A program made the translations under genes and the position numbers. Below, piece after piece: positions 1 through 6,829 of a stretch of DNA of 10,465 nucleotides. This DNA is from Candidatus Nomurabacteria bacterium (GTDB lineage Bacteria > Patescibacteriota > Saccharimonadia > Saccharimonadales > Saccharimonadaceae): assembly GCA_031264785.1 (NCBI GenBank), contig JAISDN010000040.1, positions 1 to 10,465 on the forward strand, in the 5' to 3' direction. Numbering within the stretch: position 1 is the first letter of the stretch; each line of letters opens with the position of its first letter. Under the pieces are notes generated by a model. The model worked only from the letters and a program-made list of their open reading frames with translations, did not search any database and was not told the origin of the DNA.

Positions 1-2
1 TT

Positions 3-3000
3 ACCGTTATCTACTGGGCCGTAGGCTTCAAAGTAGAGGAAGTAGTCGTGCTTGTCGCCTTTGGGGATGGTGACGATGGCGATGTCGGAGAAGGGGGAAC
101 CGACTTGGGTTGTGGGGTCGGCGGAGGTTTCGACTTTGGGTTTATCTTGGTCGAGAGTGATTTCTTCGCCGGGGCCGCCGTTTTGGGCCGGAATATAGGG
201 CTCATTGTCACTGTCGTCATCGGGGGTTTTGTCGGGCTTTAGAAATTCTTCGCGCCAATAATAAAAACCGTAAGTTTCGGCAAAACAATTACCGCTGCCC
301 TGCCCGCTGTTGACTTTGCCGGTATTTTCGTTAATATAATCGGCCGTGTTATAAGTGCCCGCCTGATCGATGGTGAAGCGCACCACACAGAGCTGTTGGT
401 CGCGTTCCGGATTATTAGCGTCAGCGCCGTCGCGGCGTTTATAAAGCGTCAGTTTAACGACGCTGTCTTTCAAGATCGGGCTGCCGGTGACGACAACTTT
501 GTCGGTGATGACAGTCGGGGCCTGTTTATTAGCGGTGTTAATATAAGTCACTAGTCTCGGCTCTTCGGCATCGTCGACTAGGAACATTTCATCACCGTCC
601 GAACAGTCGGTAGTAAAGGGCGCGATGCGGGAATCGCCGTCGTATTTGAAGGTGAAGACATACCAACCTTTGTCATAAATAGTGGTGCCTTTGGTGTGAC
701 TATCTTCGGCGGTTTTGTCGATGGCCTCCAGTAAGTGCGGATAAGTTTTGACAACTTTGCCGGCACCGCTGCAAAACCGATCGCTGTCATTAGAATCCGG
801 CATATCGGAGTAAGGACCATATAAAGTCACAGTCAACTTGTGGCTGAGGCTATTGTCGCCCTTGAAATAATTGTCGTCGCCCTGATAACTGTGGTCGTGT
901 TGGTCTTTATCTTGCTGATTATTTTGGTCGGTGTTGTGGCCCTGAATTTGCTTACCCAGCACGTCGTAACGGATTTTTTGTTCGCCCACACCGTCGCCAT
1001 CGTCGTCGTGATAATAAGTAGCTCGAAAACCGGTGGCCCAATAAGTGTCCGTCACCATACCGCCGGGTTTAATGACGTAATCTTGGCTGTCGTTGCGCTG
1101 CGTCCAGAGGAAGAGCGGCAACGGCACCATCAAGGTTTCGGCCGGATCGCCATATTTGGAATGAAAGTTTTCCAAAATCATATCAGACACTGAGCCGCCG
1201 CGTAGAGTTTTATTGGCATCGCCACCGCCCAGCGCGTTGGCCTGAGTGTTGTCATTGCCGTTTTTATTATTAACAACTTGAGCTTGGTCGTCGCTATCGA
1301 TTTGCAGCGGCTGTTTGCCGGAGTAAATTTCCACCACGCTGATGTAAATACCGGGCCGCAGTTTCAGAACCGAATTAGTCGGCAGGCCGTTGCTGCAGGT
1401 GGCACCATCGCCGCTGGTTTTGTTGGGGTCGAGGTCGCCCTGCATCAGAACCGCCTTATAATAACCGTCGCCGCCAACACCGGCAATCGGGTTTTGGCTA
1501 TTGTCGCCAGTTGGTTTAAACTTGTCCCAGTTGGGTCCGTAATTGGCGGTAATCAAGCAACTTTGAGCGGCCGGCTGTTGGTCTTTAAGTAGATTCGGGT
1601 TGTGTTGTAAGGCCCGAATATTTTGCGGGATATTGGTGCGGTTTGAACCGGAAAATTGAGGTGTGCCGATAGAATCTTTGACTAGGCCGGCACCGTCGGC
1701 CACCAGCGGTAAGTTGACGTTGTAACCGCCTTCGCCGGGTTTAAAACTGGTTGAAACCACGCCGTCCGCGCTGTCCATATCGGCAAACGGCCCATACATT
1801 TTGACGCGGAAATTGACCGGTTCGTAAGTGCCGTTGTCGCGTTTGGGCCAGTAATCACCGTGATTAGCATTGGTGATGGTTTTGGCGCCATTACTGCCAG
1901 AAATGGCAGTCTTGTCGGTGGCGCCCAAATAAATCCGATCGACCAAATTGTGACAAGTCAAGTATTCCGGCGGAATTTTTTCTAATTCTTGTGTGCCCTG
2001 ACCATAATGCGCCGTGCCATCGCGAACCTCCTCGCAACCGTGATAAGTTTTGGATTTGTCGTCCAAAAAGTCAAAAATGATACCCTGATTACTGGCGCCT
2101 TGAACATCGGCACTTTTGCGGCCGACCAGAGATGATTTGGCGATGGGCTGGAACTTGACATAGGAAAACTCCGCGCCGGTGTGATCAAAACCGGCTTCCG
2201 ACCAAGGGTTAAAGCGCGACTGCCAGTTGCCTAGCACCACATCGCTGACGAGATAATTACCGACGCCAATCGGGCTGGTTTGCTCGGCTTTTTTGGTCTC
2301 AATCGTCCAATAATAATAACCGGGCGTAAAATCTTTACCAAAATTGACTACGCAGTCGGTGCTAACGTTGGCGGCCGCCAAACAACTGTGACCAACGCCT
2401 TTGGCGGTGACGGCGGTGGTGCCACGCAAGTTGCCGGAAGCCGAATTACAATTTGAAAATGGGCCGTTTTTAACCTGCGGCTGCTGGTAAGGCCCGCACA
2501 AATAGGCGTGAAAAATCACCGGCAGGGGCGTGCCGTCGCCACCGTTTAGCCAATATTCGTTTTTGTCGGCGCCGGTTTGATAGCCATTATTGGCCTCATC
2601 CAAATTAGCAGCGGCGTGAAAAGCAAATTGATCACTGACATTTTCGGTTTGATTATCGACATACAACGTGTGATTGGGCTGGCCGGCCGCGCCAAACTGG
2701 GTGTCGGAAGAAGCAAAGGGTTGGAAAGGAATAACGAAATATTCCACTTCGCCGGCTGGATTCAGCTCCGAAGTCCATTTGTCGATGCGATCGTTGGAAT
2801 TACCAAAAGTAGCGTCGCTCGGTTGATCAACATCAGTGGTGGTGCGGAAATAATAATAACCCGGTTCAAGATTCATTCCGGCGGTGTTGATAGTCAAATC
2901 ACGGGTTTGGCCAGCGGCCGTAAAATGGCCGGGCTGGCCAGCGTCACCAGTACAAGTAGTGGAGCGCGGCTGAGTCACCGCTGCATAGCTGCCGCTGTCG

Positions 3001-4520
3001 TCGTTTGAACCAGCCGCTTTGGGACTTTGGTAAGGCCCAAACAACGAAGCGCAAACTTTAATCGGCACACCAGCCGGCCAGCCAGCATTATTCAGCACGC
3101 CGTCTACATAAGCCGCCGAAGTCAGCCGCTCCAAAGCCGTGCCGGTAGCAGCATTATAACTAGCCGCCGAAGTCACGCGCGGCTGAAAACGCTTAATCGT
3201 AAAAGTCTCGGTCGGCTCGCCAAAAGTCGAATACCAATCTTTAGAATTAATCTGATGGCCGTTCAGCGTGCGGGTGGTGCCGTTAAACAACATCGCATCG
3301 GTCAAATCTTCGTTGCTCTGCCCAATCACCTCACCGTCGCCGTCCGGCTCCCACTCTTCGCCGTTACATTTGTCAATTATCTGGCCGGCGGCTTCCTGCG
3401 CCGCTGCCGGCAGACTATTCAGCCAGCCAGTCACCAAATCGTCATCATTATCCGAACTATCAGAATGCGAAACCAGCCAAGCGGCGTGTTCGGCCGGATA
3501 TTTTTCCTTAAAACAAGTGTCGGGCTTTTTATGTTTAGTCATCGAACCGCGAATCCGCGATACCAAAGAATAAGTACCGGGTTGCCAATTTTTCGAATCC
3601 GGAAAGCTCATTTCAAAATCTTCGCCCTTACAAGCCGCGCCGCCAGTCAAACTCGAGCAAGCGCCCGGCTTGGTCATCGAACCGGTCACCACGCATTCGT
3701 GGCCACGACTGCTGCCGGTCCAAGTCTTTTCAATACTACCGTATCGGGGCGCATTCCAAGCGCTACCGCCCCATTGACTTTCAAAATAACCAGCCGAGCC
3801 ATTTGGGTTCATCGTAATCGGCCCCGACACCGGCCCAGCCGCATAAACACAAAACCGTAGCGAGCGATACATTTTCCGGTCCAGCGAACTGCTGTGAAAA
3901 CTGGGCCAACCTTGCTTAGCCTCCGCCTCACTGGCCAGCGTGCCGTCGGCTTTAGCGACTTTCACGCTCAGCACATCTTTGACGGTTTCGCCCTGCAGAT
4001 AAGTGGTTTTTTCAACCTGCGAACTAGTCACCGGTTGCAGCGGTGGCTGGTCGTCCAGAGTATATTCGCCATAGAAAAAGATATCTTGGCCGGGCTGACC
4101 AACTAGTAAAGAAAAAATCCAAGTCGTCGTGCCGTCATCGTTACTAGCGGTTTTAACATTCCATTCTGTGCCAGTTGTCACTGTGAAAGGCTTCGGGAAG
4201 GCCGCGCCGCTTTCGGCACACGATGCGGTGATATTAACATCCTTACTAGAATCCCAACCGTCAATGGAAACGTTGTTAAACTTGTGTTTACCCAACTTCC
4301 AACAGGAATGGCCCGTCGATCTAGTGGGGCATTCAATGTGATACCTGTGGCCAGTATCCGACGGAAAATAAATCGCTCCGGCGTTCTTGCCATTGCCGTT
4401 AGCGGCGTGAGTGATCGGAGCGTTCGGCGTGGTCAACACAATGCCGACACCCAGCGCCGCCACCATCGCCACGCCCACCACCATCCAGCGCCAATTGAGA
4501 TATTGTTTGATTTTCCCCAT
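3..4520 (-). CDS. Giant secreted modular (Ig-like repeat) surface protein, C-terminus beyond window
   Basis: I read this frame without a stop from ATG at 4520 to the window edge, giving 1506 codons and no end. Residues 1-39 form a Sec signal peptide: Lys3, Lys5 and Arg11, a hydrophobic stretch at about 12-31, then a THA-A cleavage site near residue 39. The mature chain has recurring units. A GP or GP[YF] strand occurs near residues 230, 493, 675, 908, 1232 and 1502. PGxYxW/F-like strands occur near 320, 555, 737, 1060, 1288 and 1420. A WxSxFGxPxE...FQP-like segment closes several units. Paired cysteines occur in many units, so disulfides are plausible outside the cell. The pattern resembles from memory the Ig-like repeats of actinobacterial and Saccharibacteria adhesins. 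Function is inferred: adhesion or a surface fibre. The anchor, if any, lies outside the window. ATG 4520 is preferred because GGAAGGGA lies 11 nt upstream; an in-frame ATG at 4541 would add 7 residues but has no ribosome site. Confidence 0.85.
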   Translation of the reverse strand, partial: MGKIKQYLNWRWMVVGVAMVAALGVGIVLTTPNAPITHAANGNGKNAGAIYFPSDTGHRYHIECPTRSTGHSCWKLGKHKFNNVSIDGWDSSKDVNITASCAESGAAFPKPFTVTTGTEWNVKTASNDDGTTTWIFSLLVGQPGQDIFFYGEYTLDDQPPLQPVTSSQVEKTTYLQGETVKDVLSVKVAKADGTLASEAEAKQGWPSFHSSSLDRKMYRSLRFCVYAAGPVSGPITMNPNGSAGYFESQWGGSAWNAPRYGSIEKTWTGSSRGHECVVTGSMTKPGACSSLTGGAACKGEDFEMSFPDSKNWQPGTYSLVSRIRGSMTKHKKPDTCFKEKYPAEHAAWLVSHSDSSDNDDDLVTGWLNSLPAAAQEAAGQIIDKCNGEEWEPDGDGEVIGQSNEDLTDAMLFNGTTRTLNGHQINSKDWYSTFGEPTETFTIKRFQPRVTSAASYNAATGTALERLTSAAYVDGVLNNAGWPAGVPIKVCASLFGPYQSPKAAGSNDDSGSYAAVTQPRSTTCTGDAGQPGHFTAAGQTRDLTINTAGMNLEPGYYYFRTTTDVDQPSDATFGNSNDRIDKWTSELNPAGEVEYFVIPFQPFASSDTQFGAAGQPNHTLYVDNQTENVSDQFAFHAAANLDEANNGYQTGADKNEYWLNGGDGTPLPVIFHAYLCGPYQQPQVKNGPFSNCNSASGNLRGTTAVTAKGVGHSCLAAANVSTDCVVNFGKDFTPGYYYWTIETKKAEQTSPIGVGNYLVSDVVLGNWQSRFNPWSEAGFDHTGAEFSYVKFQPIAKSSLVGRKSADVQGASNQGIIFDFLDDKSKTYHGCEEVRDGTAHYGQGTQELEKIPPEYLTCHNLVDRIYLGATDKTAISGSNGAKTITNANHGDYWPKRDNGTYEPVNFRVKMYGPFADMDSADGVVSTSFKPGEGGYNVNLPLVADGAGLVKDSIGTPQFSGSNRTNIPQNIRALQHNPNLLKDQQPAAQSCLITANYGPNWDKFKPTGDNSQNPIAGVGGDGYYKAVLMQGDLDPNKTSGDGATCSNGLPTNSVLKLRPGIYISVVEIYSGKQPLQIDSDDQAQVVNNKNGNDNTQANALGGGDANKTLRGGSVSDMILENFHSKYGDPAETLMVPLPLFLWTQRNDSQDYVIKPGGMVTDTYWATGFRATYYHDDDGDGVGEQKIRYDVLGKQIQGHNTDQNNQQDKDQHDHSYQGDDNYFKGDNSLSHKLTVTLYGPYSDMPDSNDSDRFCSGAGKVVKTYPHLLEAIDKTAEDSHTKGTTIYDKGWYVFTFKYDGDSRIAPFTTDCSDGDEMFLVDDAEEPRLVTYINTANKQAPTVITDKVVVTGSPILKDSVVKLTLYKRRDGADANNPERDQQLCVVRFTIDQAGTYNTADYINENTGKVNSGQGSGNCFAETYGFYYWREEFLKPDKTPDDDSDNEPYIPAQNGGPGEEITLDQDKPKVETSADPTTQVGSPFSDIAIVTIPKGDKHDYFLYFEAYGPVDNG

Positions 4521-4531
4521 AAAGATAACTG

Positions 4532-4539
4532 TCCCTTCC
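4532..4539 (-). promoter_or_regulatory. Ribosome binding site that decides the giant gene's start
   Basis: The minus strand reads GGAAGGGA, ending 11 nt before ATG 4520. The spacing is somewhat long. The site overlaps the first codons of the alternative ATG at 4541, so using it implies initiation at 4520, which also leaves a compact signal peptide. Confidence 0.5.
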
Positions 4540-4555
4540 ATAATTTTACATAAGC

Positions 4556-4584
4556 AGTATACTTTTATAACTAACACACGTCAA
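4556..4584 (-). promoter_or_regulatory. Sigma70-type promoter for the giant surface protein
   Basis: The minus strand has TTGACG (4579-4584), a 17-nt spacer and TATACT (4556-4561). This is five of six consensus bases in each box at ideal spacing. The predicted transcription start is near 4549, giving a leader of about 30 nt to ATG 4520 and supporting that start. A strong house-keeping promoter suggests constitutive expression. Confidence 0.75.
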
Positions 4585-4687
4585 TAATATTTTCATTAAA
4601 AAGCAATATTGGCAACGGTTTTAACACTTTATATATATTCAGTTGATTATATACGAAACTATATTAAAGGCACTTTTCATACTAAGC
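4585..4687. other. AT-rich intergenic DNA upstream of the giant gene
   Basis: This stretch between the tRNA terminator and the -35 box is strikingly A+T rich compared with the coding DNA on either side. It contains runs such as atatatat and an 8-bp palindrome, caatattg, at about 4604-4611. No gene is supported. It may act as an UP element or hold regulator sites; that is inference. Confidence 0.4.
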
Positions 4688-4708
4688 AAAAAGCCCGTCC
4701 GGCGGGCT
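4688..4708 (-). terminator. Rho-independent terminator after tRNA-Pro
   Basis: On the minus strand AGCCCG (4703-4708) pairs with CGGGCT (4692-4697) around a 5-nt loop, followed by a short run of T. The T run is on the minus-strand side only, so it ends leftward transcripts from the tRNA and probably from the upstream exporter operon. Confidence 0.8.
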
Positions 4709-4723
4709 GTCAAAAACAAAAAA

Positions 4724-4799
4724 TGGTCTGGGTGATCAGACTTGAACTGACGACCTCGGCGTCCCGAACGCCGCGCGCTACCAACTGCGCCACACCCAG
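4724..4799 (-). tRNA. tRNA-Pro (anticodon CGG), CCA encoded
   Basis: The minus strand folds into a complete cloverleaf. The acceptor CTGGGTG pairs perfectly with CACCCAG. The D stem is GCGC/GCGC with loop AGTTGGTA. The anticodon stem is CGGCG/CGCCG with loop TTCGGGA, giving anticodon CGG and G37, which reads the proline codon CCG. The T arm is GTCAG-TTCAAGT-CTGAT, the discriminator is A, and CCA is encoded (4724-4726). Without CCA the tRNA is 73 nt (4727-4799). CCG is common in the neighbouring genes, which fits the need for this isoacceptor. Confidence 0.96.
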
Positions 4800-4815
4800 A
4801 TAATGTGTGTTCCTA

Positions 4816-4845
4816 ATTTTAGCACAAAAACCGTCTATTTGCCAG
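4816..4845 (-). promoter_or_regulatory. Possible promoter for tRNA-Pro
   Basis: The minus strand has TAAAAT (4816-4821), 16 nt before the tRNA 5' end, preceded 18 nt upstream by a weak CTGGCA -35-like box (4840-4845) that overlaps the end of the exporter gene. The tRNA could have this promoter, be read through from the operon, or both. Confidence 0.35.
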
Positions 4846-6829
4846 TAAACTGCGCTTTATAAAGTTTGGCGTAAAAACCATTTTGGCGCAGCAACTGGCG
4901 GTGATTACCCTGTTCAACCACGTTGCCGTCCTTCATCACCAAAATCAAATCCGAATTAGCAATCGTCGACAACCGGTGCGCAATCACAAAACTAGTGCGA
5001 TTTTTCATCAACTTTTCCATCGCCTGCTGAATCAAAACCTCCGTGCGCGTGTCAACGCTACTGGTAGCCTCGTCCAAAATCAGCATCGGCGCGTCCGCCA
5101 CCATCGCCCGCGCAATCGTCAGCAACTGGCGTTCACCAACCGAAATATTCTCACTGCTCTCGTCGATCGGCGTCTGATAACCCTGCGGCAACGACTTCAC
5201 AAAATGATCAACGTGAGCCGCTTTGGCCGCCACCTCAATCTCGGCCTCACTAGCGTCGAGCTTACCATAGCGCAAATTATCAGCAATCGTGCCGCTGGCC
5301 AGCCAAGTGTCCTGCAGCACCATCCCGAACAGCCCGCGCACCTCTTGGCGGCGCATCTGCTTGGTGTTAATCCCGTCAATTTTTATCTGCCCCGAATCAA
5401 TCTCATAAAACCGCATCAACAAGTTAATAATAGTAGTTTTACCGGCGCCGGTCGGCCCAACAATCGCCACTTTTTGACCGGGCTTAATATGAGCCGAAAA
5501 ACCGCGAATAACCTTTTTGCCCGTCTCATAACCAAACACCACATTTTCAAAATCAATTTGGCCGTTGGGACGCGCCAGCGAAATCGCTTCCGCCGGATCC
5601 GGACTTTCCTCCGCCTCTTCCAAAAAAGTAAAAACTCGCTCGGCCGCCGCCACTGTCGACTGCAACAAATTAGCAATCTGCGCCACCTGCGAAATCGGCT
5701 GATTAATCTGCCCCATATACTGAATAAAAGCCTGAATATCGCCAATGTTCAGCCGGCCGTTCAGCGCCAGCCAACCGCCCAACACCGCCGCCGCCACATA
5801 ACCAAGATTCGACACAATATTCATCAGCGGCATCATCAGCCCGCTCAAAAACTGCGACTTCCAAGTGCTGACATACAACTTCTGATTGATATCGCCAAAA
5901 GTTTTCTCAACTTTTTTCTGGCCGCCAAACACCCGCACCACCTGCTGCCCGGCATAAGTCTCCTCAATATGGCCATTCAAATCAGCCAGCCGATTCTGCT
6001 GCGCCGCAAAATGTTTCTGACTTTTTTTAACCACCGTCCCCACCAACAAAAAGCTAATCGGCAAAACCACCAACGCAATCAGCGTCATCAACCACGAAAT
6101 TGTAAACATCATAATCACAATTCCAAGCAGCATAAAAATCGCCGAAATACCCTGCGACACCGCTTGATTAAGCGACTGCCCAACCGTATCCACGTCATTA
6201 GTCACCCGACTCAAAGTATCGCCAAACTGGTGCTGATCAAAATACTTGATTGGCAATTTATTGATTTTGTGGCTAATTTGCGAGCGCATTTTGCGAACAA
6301 TTTTTTGCACCATACCGGTAAAAACCCAGCCGCCCAGATAATTCGCCAGCAGCCCAATCAAATACAGCGCCGCCAAAAACAGCCCAATTTCGGCCAGCTT
6401 ATCATAATGAAACACCGGCTTCTGGCTCAAATCCAAATTCTCTATCAAATCCTTCTGAGCCGACGGAATTTTGTCGAGCATCCCGTCCGGCAGCGGCAAA
6501 TCCTTCAGCGTCGTGCCCGCCGGCAGTGGCACACCGGCCGGCAAATTAGCCTGCACTGTGTCATAAGCCTTAATGGAAATAAAATCGTCCACAATCTGAT
6601 TAGTCATATTGCCCAAAATCTTCGGGCTGACGATACTAAACAACACCGTAATCGCCAGCAGCAGCATCGAACCAATCAGCGCCGATTTATGCGGCCGGAA
6701 ATATTTCAGCAACTTGCCCATCGACACTCTGAAATTCTTCGGCTTTTCCACCGTCATCTGCACCGGACCACCGCCCATCGGTCCGCCGCGCGGTTTCTTA
6801 TTCACCAGTTTCGGACGCCGCTCAGCCAT
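4835..6829 (-). CDS. Heterodimeric ABC exporter subunit with intact catalytic residues (permease-ATPase fusion)
   Basis: A 664-residue half-exporter in the multidrug/lipid type of family (LmrCD, TM287/288-like). A basic, Gly/Pro-rich cytoplasmic N-terminus (1-35) precedes six membrane segments (TM1 about 49-66, TM2 about 148-170, the rest to about 355). A C-terminal ATPase follows: Walker A GPTGAGKT (458-465), Q-loop Gln506, signature ISVGE (562-566, non-canonical), Walker B Asp586 with catalytic Glu587, and switch His618. About 60 residues rich in Leu, Pro and Asp lie between TM1 and TM2 as an external loop. It should pair with the upstream ABC protein, supplying the ATP-hydrolysing Walker motifs. 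I place the start at ATG 6829 because GGAGGTGG lies just before it; a longer reading to 6859 would run through that ribosome site. The gene overlaps the upstream one by 8 nt. Substrate unknown; drug, peptide or lipid export are all possible. Confidence 0.95.
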   Translation of the reverse strand: MAERRPKLVNKKPRGGPMGGGPVQMTVEKPKNFRVSMGKLLKYFRPHKSALIGSMLLLAITVLFSIVSPKILGNMTNQIVDDFISIKAYDTVQANLPAGVPLPAGTTLKDLPLPDGMLDKIPSAQKDLIENLDLSQKPVFHYDKLAEIGLFLAALYLIGLLANYLGGWVFTGMVQKIVRKMRSQISHKINKLPIKYFDQHQFGDTLSRVTNDVDTVGQSLNQAVSQGISAIFMLLGIVIMMFTISWLMTLIALVVLPISFLLVGTVVKKSQKHFAAQQNRLADLNGHIEETYAGQQVVRVFGGQKKVEKTFGDINQKLYVSTWKSQFLSGLMMPLMNIVSNLGYVAAAVLGGWLALNGRLNIGDIQAFIQYMGQINQPISQVAQIANLLQSTVAAAERVFTFLEEAEESPDPAEAISLARPNGQIDFENVVFGYETGKKVIRGFSAHIKPGQKVAIVGPTGAGKTTIINLLMRFYEIDSGQIKIDGINTKQMRRQEVRGLFGMVLQDTWLASGTIADNLRYGKLDASEAEIEVAAKAAHVDHFVKSLPQGYQTPIDESSENISVGERQLLTIARAMVADAPMLILDEATSSVDTRTEVLIQQAMEKLMKNRTSFVIAHRLSTIANSDLILVMKDGNVVEQGNHRQLLRQNGFYAKLYKAQFTGK

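Noticed and set aside
3027..3860. 277-codon plus-strand frame inside the giant gene
   Set aside because: Basic, Ser/Arg-rich product with no motif, lying opposite a continuous frame with a signal peptide and repeats.
4609..4803. Small plus-strand frame across the tRNA and terminator
   Set aside because: It runs through the tRNA-Pro gene and terminator; the end of the product is a tRNA translated in antisense.
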